Origin: Dictyobacter aurantiacus
GTDB lineage: Bacteria > Chloroflexota > Ktedonobacteria > Ktedonobacterales > Ktedonobacteraceae
Assembly (NCBI RefSeq): GCF_003967515.1
Contig: NZ_BIFQ01000001.1
Coordinates: 2,914,001 to 2,978,000, forward strand
DNA: 64,000 nucleotides
Direction of reading: 5' to 3'
Shown here in pieces: positions 15,886-24,768 of this stretch. A program made the position numbers and the translations under genes. Numbering within the stretch: position 1 is the first letter of the stretch; each line of letters begins with the position of its first letter. A model generated the notes under the pieces. The model was not told the origin of the DNA and did no database searches. It saw only the letters and a program-made list of their open reading frames with translations.

Positions 15886-16470
15886 ATGTTTGATCCACAG
15901 CAAAGCTATACATTGGATGAGTATTGGAAGCTGGCCGAGACGTTTCCCGATCGAAAATATGAGTATATCGACGGTGTCATCAGGATGATGACCGGGGGAT
16001 CGCCCGTGCACGGCCAGATCGCGGTCAATATCTCATATCTGCTCGTCGCGGTCCTGCGTGATAGCGAGTGCAACGTCTACAATTCTGACGTCGCCCTGCA
16101 ATTGTTGGACACCAAATGCTATTATCCCGATGTCTCTGTCTCCTGCGATCCCAGGGATTGGACGCGCAAGAAGGCGCTGGAGGCTCCAACCGTGGTGTTA
16201 GAGGTATTGTCGCCGACAACTGAGCGCATCGATAAGGTTGAAAAGCTACAGGTATATCAGTATTATCCCCCGATCCAGGAAATCTTATTCGTTGACTCTC
16301 GTAAATGCTACGTCGAACACTACCACCGTATAAGCTCTTCTCGCTGGACCGTTTCACTCTACACAGACCAACATGACGTGATCGACCTGGAAAGCATCGA
16401 AGCCCGCTTTACCCTCCACGACATATACAGCAAGGTCTACCTCGAATTAGAAGAGGAACCACCCTCGTAG
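15886..16470 (+). CDS. Uma2-family (DUF820) putative endonuclease
   Basis: About 194 residues with the DUF820 pattern: YTLDEYWKLAETFPDRKYEYIDG at the N-terminus (given here as YTLDEYWKLAE...KYEYIDG), GSPVHGQIAVN, YPDVSVSCDPRDW and APTVVLEVLSPTTERID. The Asp, the Glu in VLEVLSP and the following polar residues match the PD-(D/E)XK-like active site proposed for the family. The longer ORF from 15718 includes repeat-derived sequence; ATG at 15886 with GAAGGG upstream is preferred. Such genes are abundant in Cyanobacteria and Chloroflexi and their role is not settled. Confidence 0.85.
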   Translation: MFDPQQSYTLDEYWKLAETFPDRKYEYIDGVIRMMTGGSPVHGQIAVNISYLLVAVLRDSECNVYNSDVALQLLDTKCYYPDVSVSCDPRDWTRKKALEAPTVVLEVLSPTTERIDKVEKLQVYQYYPPIQEILFVDSRKCYVEHYHRISSSRWTVSLYTDQHDVIDLESIEARFTLHDIYSKVYLELEEEPPS

Positions 16471-16471
16471 T

Positions 16472-16488
16472 GCCGGGCTTGCCCCGGC
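16472..16488. repeat. REP-like palindrome variant
   Basis: GCCGGGCTTGCCCCGGC, with the shared CTTGC loop and a G-C-richer stem, preceded by GTAG; it begins at the Uma2 stop codon. Confidence 0.55.
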
Positions 16489-16564
16489 CTGGAGCCGAAG
16501 GCGACTCTGTACCCGGGCGCACACGTTTCATTACACATGCGACCGTAGCCAGAGAGCGATAAAA

Positions 16565-16634
16565 CAATTTTTGCCAGAGGAGGTGTCCGGGGTGCGCACA
16601 TGCGCACCCCGGACACCTCCTCTGGCAAAAATTG
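16565..16634. repeat. Long perfect palindrome (34-bp arms)
   Basis: Arms 16565-16598 and 16601-16634 pair fully. It lies between the convergent Uma2 and HMCES genes and can terminate both. Confidence 0.8.
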
Positions 16635-16657
16635 GTAAGCGCCGCAGGAGCGTGATA

Positions 16658-17326
16658 TCAGGCGATCAGGTCGGCGCTGTCGTAGCGGGTGTCGTTGACG
16701 CGGCGCGAAACCGGGCGCGCCTCCATATCCTGGGCGGGATAAGCCTTCAGCTGCTGCAGGAGGGCCTGGTCGTCTTTTAAGCTTTCATCGAGCCATAACT
16801 CGCGTCCCTCTTCGGTCAGGATGGCGGGCATGCGATTGTGGATGGGCGCGACTACCTCGTTAGGGGTGGTAGTAATGATAGTGCAGGTACGGATCTGCTC
16901 TCCATCCGGATTTTTCCAGCTATCCCACAGTCCGGCGAAGGCGAACAGTTGTTGCCCCTTGAGGGTGATGAACATGGGCGTCTTCAGCTTTGAGCCGGGC
17001 TCCTGCATCCACTCGTAGAAGCCGTCAGCCACGATCAGGCAGCGTCTGTTGTGCAGCAGGCGCTTGAAGCTCGGCTTTTCCGCCAGCGTCTCGGCGCGCG
17101 CGTTGATCATGCGGCTGCCGATGCTCTCCTCTTTGGCCCAGGAAGGGATCAGGCCCCAGCGCAATAGTTCCAGCTGGGGTGAGGCATCCTTGTTCAGGAT
17201 GGTGACAATATCCTGGGTGGGAGCCACGTTGTAGTGTGGCTTTAACTGCATCGAGGCCGGCACCTCCACCCGAAATGCTCGTCCTATATCCTGCATGTTA
17301 TGAAACAGTGTAAACCGACCACACAT
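16658..17326 (-). CDS. SOS response-associated peptidase family protein (HMCES/YedK)
   Basis: A 222-residue SRAP-domain protein. Cys2 (MCGRFTLF) is the residue that crosslinks to abasic sites in single-stranded DNA after Met removal. The other catalytic positions are visible: Asn in YNVAPTQ, Glu in DGFYEW and His in IHNRMPAI. Its known role is to protect abasic sites at replication forks. Length is normal. It stands alone; no LexA site was identified upstream. Confidence 0.93.
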   Translation of the reverse strand: MCGRFTLFHNMQDIGRAFRVEVPASMQLKPHYNVAPTQDIVTILNKDASPQLELLRWGLIPSWAKEESIGSRMINARAETLAEKPSFKRLLHNRRCLIVADGFYEWMQEPGSKLKTPMFITLKGQQLFAFAGLWDSWKNPDGEQIRTCTIITTTPNEVVAPIHNRMPAILTEEGRELWLDESLKDDQALLQQLKAYPAQDMEARPVSRRVNDTRYDSADLIA

Positions 17327-17476
17327 AATTTTTCCCTGTTTGACCTTTCTGTTGACTCTCGTCTTAATGCTAAGCTTATTGTTCTGGCTTTTATCTATTC
17401 TTCTTTAATACGCGGAAAACGGTTACGCAGACGTCCCTAAAAGAGGGAGGGCTCAAGTGAGAGCTGGTGATGGCTA

Positions 17477-18700
17477 TCAGCTGTGCGCGCGTGGATCGAA
17501 GGCGTCGCGCAGCCCATCGCCGATAAATGAGATCGCCAGCACGATGCCTGTCAGGACGATGGTGGGGAACAGCGTGTCCCAGGGATAGACCTCCAGCAGG
17601 GAGATGCCGTCCGCGATCATCAGGCCCAGGCTTGAACCGGGATGGGTGACGCCCAGTCCCAGCAGGCTCAAGCCGGCCTCGCCGATGATGGTCCCCGATA
17701 CGTTCATGGTGGAGGTGACGATCACGACGTTTATGAGATTGGGGATGATGTGCCTGAGCATGATGCGGGCATCGGGTGTTCCCGAGGTCTGGGCGGCCTC
17801 CACAAATTGCTGCTGGCGGATCTGCAGGGTCAGGCCACGCACGTAGCGCGCCATCAGGGGCCAGGAGACCAGCGAGAGGGCAAGCGAAACGATGACCAGC
17901 GAGGCATTGCCGTTGCTGAGGAAGCCTCCGACCAGCGGGAGCTTTGAGAAGTAGTCGTTGGCGGTGGGACCAAAGACGCCGGTCAGCAGGATGGCGAAGA
18001 GCAGACCTGGAAAGGCAAATACCAGGTCGGTCAGACGCGCCAGCAGCATATCGATCCAGCCGCCATAGTAGCCCGCCAGCACGCCGACGGTTACGCCCAG
18101 GACGACATCGACCACTTCGACCAGAAAGGCCACGGTGAGCGAGATGAGCAGGCCCTGCATCAGACGGGCCAGTAGATCCTGTCCCAGGGCATCGGTCCCT
18201 AACCAGTATTGCGCCGATGGCCCCTGGTTGACCTTGCTCAGTTCCTGGTGGTCATAGCTATGATAGACCGCGGGCCCGATCTTGCCCTGCAGATCACTGG
18301 TATAGACACCACCGATGTGATGATAAATAGAGGGCCCAAAGAGTGCCAGCAGGATTAAAAATATGATGAAGCCCAGGCTGATCATGGCGCGTATATCACG
18401 ACGAAAATGCAGCAGCGCCGCCCGCGTGGGTCCTGGATGCTTCTTGCGCTCCTGTTTTTGTTGTGCTGGCTCCAGTTCCTCGGCGGTCGGCGTCTCAATC
18501 ACCGTATCGTCCGACAGGGCCGGAGCATCGAGTATATCCTGTCCAGGCACCTCTGGCGCGGGAGCGATCCCATTGATCGAACTGAGTGTTTCCTCGGCCT
18601 GCAGCTCGGCGACCATCTCCACAGTCTCGGGTGTGCCAGATGGGGAAAGCAGTGCTTCCGATTGAGTCTCGGGTGACTCTAATTCATGATTCTCCTTCAT
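17477..18700 (-). CDS. Oligopeptide ABC transporter permease, OppC/DppC-like
   Basis: A 407-residue permease, longer than the usual 290-310 because of an acidic, Pro/Glu-rich N-terminal tail of about 95 residues before the first helix. The core has the OppC features: a soluble N-terminal loop with WLGTDALGQDLLARL, six helices and the ATPase-contact loop FVEAAQTSGTPDARI. ATG at 18700 follows AGAGGAAG. It lies 36 bp after the OppB-like gene. The tail is cytosolic and of unknown use. No OppD/OppF ATPase gene is adjacent. Confidence 0.9.
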   Translation of the reverse strand: MKENHELESPETQSEALLSPSGTPETVEMVAELQAEETLSSINGIAPAPEVPGQDILDAPALSDDTVIETPTAEELEPAQQKQERKKHPGPTRAALLHFRRDIRAMISLGFIIFLILLALFGPSIYHHIGGVYTSDLQGKIGPAVYHSYDHQELSKVNQGPSAQYWLGTDALGQDLLARLMQGLLISLTVAFLVEVVDVVLGVTVGVLAGYYGGWIDMLLARLTDLVFAFPGLLFAILLTGVFGPTANDYFSKLPLVGGFLSNGNASLVIVSLALSLVSWPLMARYVRGLTLQIRQQQFVEAAQTSGTPDARIMLRHIIPNLINVVIVTSTMNVSGTIIGEAGLSLLGLGVTHPGSSLGLMIADGISLLEVYPWDTLFPTIVLTGIVLAISFIGDGLRDAFDPRAHS

Positions 18701-18736
18701 CCGTCTTCCTCTATCCTTTTTTAGTTGCTGCTATGT

Positions 18737-19693
18737 CTATTCGGTTTTGATGCGTGGATCAACAATGCCATACAGAATATCTGAAATGAGATTGCCAAAC
18801 ACGACGCCGATCGCGACCAGGATGGTCGTCGCCTGAATAACGGGATAGTTACGCTGAGAGACGGCCGAAACTGTGATATTCGCGATGCCTGGAATGTTAA
18901 AGATATTCTCGATAAAGAAGGAGCCAGTAACCAGCAATCCCAGCAGGAGGCCGACGGCCGTAATCAGGGGGATGATCGCGTTACGCAGTGTGTGGCGATA
19001 GATGACTGCCTTCTCACGCAGACCCTTGGCGCGCGCGGTACGTACATAATCCTGGCGCAGCACCTCCAGCATGGTGGTACGCGTCAGGCGCGCGTAGTAG
19101 GCATAGCCTGCCGCCCCGTAGGTCAGGATCGGCACCAGCTTGTACTGGATGTCGCTCCAGGTATACTGCCATGGATCTCCCCAGCCGCTGATGGGCCAGC
19201 CAAGGCCGGTCTTGTCGATCCATAGCAACAGAAGCTGCACAAAAACGGACAGAATAAACGAGGGGAGGGCGTACAGGATGAGGGCGATACTCATATTGGT
19301 GGTATCGATCCAGGTGTTAGCTTTGATGGCGCTGATAATGCCGACGGGAATGCCCATCAGCAGCGTAACGAGGGCCCCCCACAGTGAGAGCTCGACCGAG
19401 ATTGGCACACCATCTTTGAGGATATCCCAGACGGCCCGCTGTTGAGGATGGAAGGAGGTGCCCAGGTCGAAGTGGGCCAGCCTGATCAGGAAGTTGAGGT
19501 ATTGTTGATACCAGGGGAGGTCGAATCCGTAGGCGTGGCGTAGCTGTAGCCAGAGTGTCGGATTGAAGTGGTCCCCCATCGATTCTTTAATTGGATCTCC
19601 CGGTGCCAGATAGCCCAGGATAAAGGTAATAAAGGTGACGCCGATCAAGATAAAGAATAATCCGATCAGGCGTTTGACCAGAAATCGAGTCAT
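18737..19693 (-). CDS. Oligopeptide ABC transporter permease, OppB/DppB-like
   Basis: About 318 residues with six helices, GYLAPGDPIKESMG near the N-terminus (OppB/DppB pattern) and the EAA loop YVRTARAKGLREKAV. ATG at 19693 is preferred, with GAGGA upstream; an ATG at 19714 is in frame. It is the second gene of the binding protein-OppB-OppC operon and forms the membrane pore with the OppC-like protein. Confidence 0.92.
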   Translation of the reverse strand: MTRFLVKRLIGLFFILIGVTFITFILGYLAPGDPIKESMGDHFNPTLWLQLRHAYGFDLPWYQQYLNFLIRLAHFDLGTSFHPQQRAVWDILKDGVPISVELSLWGALVTLLMGIPVGIISAIKANTWIDTTNMSIALILYALPSFILSVFVQLLLLWIDKTGLGWPISGWGDPWQYTWSDIQYKLVPILTYGAAGYAYYARLTRTTMLEVLRQDYVRTARAKGLREKAVIYRHTLRNAIIPLITAVGLLLGLLVTGSFFIENIFNIPGIANITVSAVSQRNYPVIQATTILVAIGVVFGNLISDILYGIVDPRIKTE

Positions 19694-19808
19694 GCCATGA
19701 TCCTCGCTATGCATGAGGTGCTCGTGTGGCGATGGGTAGCGAGACGAGCAAGCCCGCTACCCTTTCCCGCGTGAGCACCGCAGGATGTCGCTTTAACGCC
19801 GAACGTCC

Positions 19809-21515
19809 TTATTTAGTGAAGTAGACGTTGGCCCAGTCATCGGTGGCCATGCTTCCCAATGGGAAGAGCTTCCAGCCTTTCAACTTGGGATTGAGCAGGT
19901 AGCTGTAAGAAGACTGGTAGGTGGTGATGTAGGGGACATCATTGACCAGCTTCTGCTCGGCATCCTGATACATCTTCATGCGCGCCGCCTGATCGGTGGT
20001 AACGTCGGCCTTCTCCAACTCGCTCTGTACCGCCTGCTGATTCGCCGCATTGGTGGAGTTGTTCTGCCCATAGTTGAACGCGTTATTGGATGATCCCTTA
20101 TCGAAGAAGAGGGTCGTCCAGTCCTGTGGATCCAGGTAGTCGGTGCTCCAGGAGCCGTACCACATCTGTAACGGACCCGCTTTGCCGGCGGTGGCGAACT
20201 CTTGCGAGATCAGGTCGTTGCCCTGTACACCCTGCAGCTTGACGTTCAGGCCCAGAACCTGTTTCCACTCGTTGGCGACCGCCGCCATCGTGTCGGCACC
20301 GGCTTTGTAGCTCAGGGCATAGGAGAGCGTGAGGGACGGTACGGCGCTGACGCTGCTATATCCCTCTTCCTGCAGGCCCTGCTGGAACAGCTGCTTGGCC
20401 TTCGCCTGGTCACCGGACGGTGTGGTGATGCCGGCAGGACCAATAAGGTCTTTGTTGTAGCCAGGGATGCCATCGGGGATGATGTGATAGCTGGGGGTGA
20501 CGGTCTTGCCGATGATGTTATTGACGATCAGGTTGCGATTGAGGGCCAGTTCCAGCGCCTGGCGAATCTTGATGTTGTCCAGCGGCTTGACCAGGTAGTT
20601 CATGCCAATGAAACGGGTAGCCAGCGCCGGCGATGTTTGATAACCGGGTAGCTGTTTGTTAGCATCATCCAGGGCCGGTGGCACCGGCGCGAGATCGAAC
20701 TGGCCAGCCTTCATCGATTTGAAGGTGCTATCGCGATCACCGGTGATGATCTCGTCGAGCTCCTGCAGTTTTGGTTTCTCTTTATAGTAGTTTGGATTGG
20801 GGACCAGCACCAGGCCGGTGTTGTGGCTGTAGCTTTTGACCATGAAGGGCCCATCGCCGGCACCCTCTTCCATGTGGTCAACCCATTTTGCACCATATTT
20901 GGTGGTCAGGTTTTTGTTGACGACATAGGAGGTGGAGTAGTTCAGAGCTTGCAAGAAGTAGCTGGCCGGTTTGCTGATCACCAGGTCAATGGTGTTGGGA
21001 TCTTTAACGATGATGCTATCGCCGATCAGGGTTTTGATCTTGCCACTGGAAAACTGGCTGTAGTCTTTTAGCAGGCTTAAATAATTGCTCACCTCTGATT
21101 TGGTGGCCGGATCGATGGCGCGATTGATGCTGTAGGCCACATCATTGGCGTCCAGCTTCGTCCCATCGCTAAATTTTAGTCCGGAGCGTAGTTTAAAGGT
21201 GTAGGTCAGCCCATCGCTGGAGACCTGGTGTGACGCGGCCAGTTGATCATGGATGTTGCCCTGATCATCGGCGGCGACCAGGCCGGTAAAAATAAGATTG
21301 ATCGGATCGCCCAGCCCTCCGGCTGTCAGTGCGGGATCGAGCGAATCAAAGTCGCCACCAATCACCGGCTCGCGTAACACTTGTTTGGATGCCAGGTTCG
21401 ATGGCGCATTGGTGTTGCCTGTAGAGCTACCCCCACATGCGGACAGCAGGACGACCAGAGCTAAAAATAAGCCTGCTATCCCGAGCGTCACAGATTTCTT
21501 GCGGAAGTGATGCAT
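19809..21515 (-). CDS. Oligopeptide ABC transporter substrate-binding lipoprotein
   Basis: A 568-residue family 5 solute-binding protein. A basic start, a hydrophobic segment and LSAC with Cys27 make it a lipoprotein. The mature part has family 5 features (SDGLTYTFKLRSGLKFSDG, shown as TYTFKLR...KFSDG; IRQALELALNR). ATG at 21515 follows AAGGAGG. It captures peptides or similar compounds for the two permeases downstream. The 540-bp AT-rich region upstream has several inverted repeats that may be regulatory. Confidence 0.93.
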   Translation of the reverse strand: MHHFRKKSVTLGIAGLFLALVVLLSACGGSSTGNTNAPSNLASKQVLREPVIGGDFDSLDPALTAGGLGDPINLIFTGLVAADDQGNIHDQLAASHQVSSDGLTYTFKLRSGLKFSDGTKLDANDVAYSINRAIDPATKSEVSNYLSLLKDYSQFSSGKIKTLIGDSIIVKDPNTIDLVISKPASYFLQALNYSTSYVVNKNLTTKYGAKWVDHMEEGAGDGPFMVKSYSHNTGLVLVPNPNYYKEKPKLQELDEIITGDRDSTFKSMKAGQFDLAPVPPALDDANKQLPGYQTSPALATRFIGMNYLVKPLDNIKIRQALELALNRNLIVNNIIGKTVTPSYHIIPDGIPGYNKDLIGPAGITTPSGDQAKAKQLFQQGLQEEGYSSVSAVPSLTLSYALSYKAGADTMAAVANEWKQVLGLNVKLQGVQGNDLISQEFATAGKAGPLQMWYGSWSTDYLDPQDWTTLFFDKGSSNNAFNYGQNNSTNAANQQAVQSELEKADVTTDQAARMKMYQDAEQKLVNDVPYITTYQSSYSYLLNPKLKGWKLFPLGSMATDDWANVYFTK

Positions 21516-21926
21516 AACGCCTCCTTAGTCTGAAAATACAGTCAACTAAATACTTGTATAATATTATACGTGTTATTCAATTAGTAACTCTCAAAAAAAC
21601 ATATGAAAATTCTACAAAATTATCCTGTGAGATATGTTTTATAGTACTTTACCCAGATAGCATGTTTAAAATAGAGTTACATTTCGATATTGTTGATCAA
21701 TAAAATCAACAATCAGCTTAAATAGTATGCAGTAAGCAATCTACGTTGCCAACTCTTGAAACATGATGAGTCACAAATATATTATAGCATTCATATCGAA
21801 ATGCTATAATTCTTACACAGTAAAAACATAAATGTTATAACAGTATATGGTAGAGAGTGCAATAACCTCATATCATCGTCTGTAGCACGCCTGAGCTTTC
21901 GCTTCTATGTGGCTCACCACTCTATG
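21516..21926. other. AT-rich regulatory region upstream of the peptide transporter
   Basis: No gene is seen. Three inverted repeats stand out: GTATAATATTATAC (21556-21569, perfect), ATTGTTGAT-N7-ATCAACAAT (21689-21713) and ATTATAGCATT-N8-AATGCTATAAT (21781-21810). They look like operators or -10-type sites. I could not fix a single promoter. Confidence 0.45.
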
Positions 21927-21976
21927 GTATGTTGGTGCGGCAGGGGCGCGAAAGCGCCCCTGCCGCACCAACATAC
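21927..21976. repeat. Long perfect palindrome (23-bp arms, GAAA loop)
   Basis: Arms pair perfectly around GAAA with core GCGC-GAAA-GCGC. The right flank (GCGGCCGCGTAGCGGACGC, then a G-rich stretch, 21985-22024) is shared with the palindromes at 39.8, 49.4 and 57.1 kb. Confidence 0.8.
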
Positions 21977-22054
21977 AAAATCAGGCGGCCGCGTAGCGGA
22001 CGCGCGTGCGGGAGTGCGCAAGTACCTCTAACATGACGGAAGTCAAACACATTC

Positions 22055-22666
22055 TCAATCTTGTCTGAAGACCGAAAGGTGCAGATTTGGGAAGGTTGCG
22101 CTGTCAACGCTTAAGTAGGGTGTCTTAATGGTCAGGTTGAAGAACTGCTCATCAGCGCTGGTAATCCTTACGCCGAAGCGGTCATTGGTCGAGGTAGCCT
22201 GGTTCTGGATGTGGAGAACGGAGGAGGACAGGGCCTGTACGTCGGTTCTGGTCCCATACAGTCGAGCCGGAGCGTTGCCATCGCCCGCCGTTAGCAAGAA
22301 GGTGACGGTTCCTACAACAGGCAGGCAAACCTGTTTAGAGATGCGCAGATTTCTGGCCGTCGCGTTATCGATGATAATGGCGACGGGCACATTATTGCCG
22401 GAGTTAGAGAGTCCCAGCACCAGCGTGCTATTTCTGAGATCGAATGCGTCGGCCTGAACGGTAAAGGGCACGGGAAAATTGGCGGCGATGGCGATATTGC
22501 CGTTGGCCGCCTGCCAGAGCAGTCCCCCTAGCAGCAAAAAGGCGACCAGCAATACCGGCCAGAAAACCTTGCGTTTGACGTTGCCAACCGTGATGACGTC
22601 TGCCGGCGCGCTTTCGACCGGCAGGCCTGATTCCTGGGGCGCGAAGCCGGGATGTGCATGTTGCAT
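22055..22666 (-). CDS. DUF6230-like membrane-anchored protein
   Basis: About 203 residues: a short cytosolic start, one helix (VFWPVLLVAFLLLGGLLW), then an extracytoplasmic domain. That domain begins FTVQADAFDLRN and contains ARLYGTRTDVQALSS and a C-terminal LTIKTPYLSVDSATFPNL. It resembles the DUF6230 proteins found next to DUF6114 proteins in actinomycetes; the assignment is from memory of family patterns. ATG at 22666 follows AAGGAG. The gene lies 16 bp after the DUF6114-like gene. It shares several motifs with the protein at 23339-24292 (ARLYG, ISKQV-LP), so the two are paralogues. Confidence 0.65.
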   Translation of the reverse strand: MQHAHPGFAPQESGLPVESAPADVITVGNVKRKVFWPVLLVAFLLLGGLLWQAANGNIAIAANFPVPFTVQADAFDLRNSTLVLGLSNSGNNVPVAIIIDNATARNLRISKQVCLPVVGTVTFLLTAGDGNAPARLYGTRTDVQALSSSVLHIQNQATSTNDRFGVRITSADEQFFNLTIKTPYLSVDSATFPNLHLSVFRQD

Positions 22667-22682
22667 GTGATGACTCCTTGAT

Positions 22683-23297
22683 TTATGTATGTGATGCCGC
22701 CGGGCGCAGAGGCCATCTCCACCGCTTTTTGTGATGGGGGCGGCGCGCGTGTTCTTCTCTGTGGTGGCGGTACTCTTCCATCGTGAGTGTGGTGTTGCGC
22801 CAGGCGACCCCCTGGGCACCGCCAATGATGCCTAGCAGCATGCCGAGGCCAAAGCCGCCCGCCGCCGCCATTAATGAAACGAGCGCACAGATGATGGCCA
22901 GCGATCCGGTCACCAGCGCATAGGCGGGGAAGAAGAGTTGTAGCAGTCCCAGAACGCAGAGTGCGCCGCCCACCAGCAAGCCCGCCCAGATGGTATTGCC
23001 CGGCAGGAAGGCGAACTGCATCAGCGCCAATGGCCCCCACAGCACCAGTATGCCGGCGCCAATAACCATCAGCGACCCCACTACGGGACGCCGCATCAAC
23101 CATAACTGGAGGCGCGACCCGGTATTACTCTCTATAACCACCTGTTCGCTCTGCTCTGTCTGTTCTGGTTCCACGAGATCGGGTCGATCATCAATCTCAA
23201 CCGCCGTCGTGCTGGTCGGTTTAATCCGATCTATCACGGGTTCTACCGTTGCTTTCTTTTTCACCTGCAGCTTATTGGGGCGCCGCTTTGTTGCCAT
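22683..23297 (-). CDS. DUF6114-like integral membrane protein
   Basis: 204 residues: a basic and acidic N-terminal tail of about 65 residues, then four hydrophobic segments with the pattern RRPVVGSLMVIGAGILVLWG (first helix) and GFGLGMLLGIIGGAQGVAW (last helix), which match DUF6114 proteins. It lies between the two DUF6230-like genes on the same strand and is probably co-expressed with them. The function of the family is unknown; the pairing suggests an envelope complex. Confidence 0.7.
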   Translation of the reverse strand: MATKRRPNKLQVKKKATVEPVIDRIKPTSTTAVEIDDRPDLVEPEQTEQSEQVVIESNTGSRLQLWLMRRPVVGSLMVIGAGILVLWGPLALMQFAFLPGNTIWAGLLVGGALCVLGLLQLFFPAYALVTGSLAIICALVSLMAAAGGFGLGMLLGIIGGAQGVAWRNTTLTMEEYRHHREEHARRPHHKKRWRWPLRPAASHT

Positions 23298-23338
23298 GAA
23301 TAGGTGTCTCCTTTTGATCTGCTAATCTCACCAGGGTG

Positions 23339-24292
23339 TTAACGTACAGAGATAACAGCGCCCGGAAGTGTCGCTGCCTGCACAACGAGGAACGTCGCCT
23401 GGATCCGCATGTAGGTTAATGTAAGACTGAGAGTGCTAAGATTGCCGGGCAGGCCGGACGTTCCGACTGGACCTGTGTCGCCCGGCACATTGCCTACAGA
23501 AGAGGCTGTCTGCGGTTGACTCACTACGGGTGTTGCTCCTGGCTGTGCTGCCCCATCCTCAATCGACATTGGCGTCAGCGTTGGGGTTGGCTGAATACTC
23601 ACTGTGCCTGCCGGGGTGGCGACCGCCGTAGTAGCTATCGCCGTCCCTGGATTGGTAAGGCCGGTCGGTGTGCTATGGTCGATATTACTGATCGGTTCAT
23701 TTGGCCCCTGCTGCCTGTTTGCCGACCGTCCCGCAACGTCGCCTATCTCCTGGAAATTCGACCCCTCATCGCTGGATGCCGCCGGGGTCGCGGAACCATC
23801 GCTATTGCTAGCCGGAGACACACTTGCTGGTGCGGTTGTGGCACCGCTCTGTCCGGCGGAGGCGCCGGGCATCTGCTGCTTGCCGGAGAAAATATCGGCC
23901 AGACTGGAGAAATTGCCCTGGGCCGAAGCTATGGACACGATGTGCGCACGCAGACCGTAGAGCCGCGCGGGCTCGCTTCCGGTCGCGGCCGTGCTGAATG
24001 TGATAGGCCCGGCGCCAGGGAGAAAGACTTGCTTGCTAATCACCAGGTTGGTGGCGACCACATCCATAACAAGAGCGTCCGCCAGCGATCCCCCTTGCTG
24101 GATGACACGTTGATCTATGCGCAGGTTGGTGATTGTGAACGTACTGGCTGTAATGGTAAAGGGACCACTATTGTCAATCGTACCGGCCATCGCTATATGT
24201 GAAAATACGAGGAGCGGAGAGCCCCATAACAGACAAGAAACACACATCGCCACCACATAGCGCGCAGGCTTAACCCGCCTCACCGCTATCAT
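23339..24292 (-). CDS. Secreted DUF6230-like protein with low-complexity insert
   Basis: About 317 residues. A signal peptide (YVVAMCVSCLLWGSPLLVF, then SHIAMA) leads to a domain with FTITASTFTITNLRI, VISKQVFLPG and EPARLYGLRAHI, which parallels the 203-residue protein of the same cluster. A Ser/Pro/Thr/Gly-rich insert of roughly 150 residues separates this from a C-terminal strand region (LTLTYMRIQATFLVVQAATLP). ATG at 24292 follows GGGAGGGG. It is first in the cluster. The insert looks like an extracellular, possibly glycosylated spacer. Confidence 0.65.
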   Translation of the reverse strand: MIAVRRVKPARYVVAMCVSCLLWGSPLLVFSHIAMAGTIDNSGPFTITASTFTITNLRIDQRVIQQGGSLADALVMDVVATNLVISKQVFLPGAGPITFSTAATGSEPARLYGLRAHIVSIASAQGNFSSLADIFSGKQQMPGASAGQSGATTAPASVSPASNSDGSATPAASSDEGSNFQEIGDVAGRSANRQQGPNEPISNIDHSTPTGLTNPGTAIATTAVATPAGTVSIQPTPTLTPMSIEDGAAQPGATPVVSQPQTASSVGNVPGDTGPVGTSGLPGNLSTLSLTLTYMRIQATFLVVQAATLPGAVISVR

Positions 24293-24444
24293 CGTATACA
24301 CCCCTCCCTTTCCAATTCTGCTACCAAAATATAAAGCGTGCATAATCCCTAATCGTGATATTTGAGCTTTTGTTGAATAAATAGCTATAAATACGCCATG
24401 TCATGTATTTAAGCTTTGCACCCGGATATGTTGGCGACAAAAAA

Positions 24445-24477
24445 GGTGATCGGCATCATTTGAAGATGCCGATCACC
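24445..24477 (-). terminator. Terminator hairpin reading on the minus strand
   Basis: GGTGATCGGCATC and its complement (13 bp, 7-base loop) are followed on the minus strand by TTTTTT. Its upstream partner is unclear: the only minus-strand frame before it is a weak 82-codon ORF at 24502-24750. Confidence 0.75.
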
Positions 24478-24501
24478 CTATTGATGGTGGTAAGGACAGG
24501 A

Positions 24502-24750
24502 TTATGCTGGAGTTAAGGCTTCATCCGCATCGGTTGAAGTTGCGTCCTCATTTTCTGTTCTGTCTTCGGGATTGGCCTGTGACTCTTTGAGAAAGAAGGT
24601 CGCCCTTGTTTTGTTTGCAGCCGCACGGACCAATAGAACAGAGCTCGTGTCCAACAGTGAGACTTTCGGGAACCCGGCTCTACCCAGGGAAGAGGAAAGA
24701 AAGCGACTTTTGTCACTGCGTGTATGGCCTGCGGAACGGTACACTCTCAA
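24502..24750 (-). CDS. Doubtful 82-residue ORF or ncRNA locus upstream of a terminator
   Basis: This frame ends 25 bases before a strong minus-strand terminator, which is the only reason to list it. The protein would be basic at the start and acidic at the end (ESQANPEDRTENEDATSTDA...). No ribosome site or family is recognised. The terminator may instead belong to a non-coding transcript in the same interval. Confidence 0.2.
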   Translation of the reverse strand: MRVYRSAGHTRSDKSRFLSSSLGRAGFPKVSLLDTSSVLLVRAAANKTRATFFLKESQANPEDRTENEDATSTDADEALTPA

Positions 24751-24768
24751 AAAGAACAGGTGTGGAAA

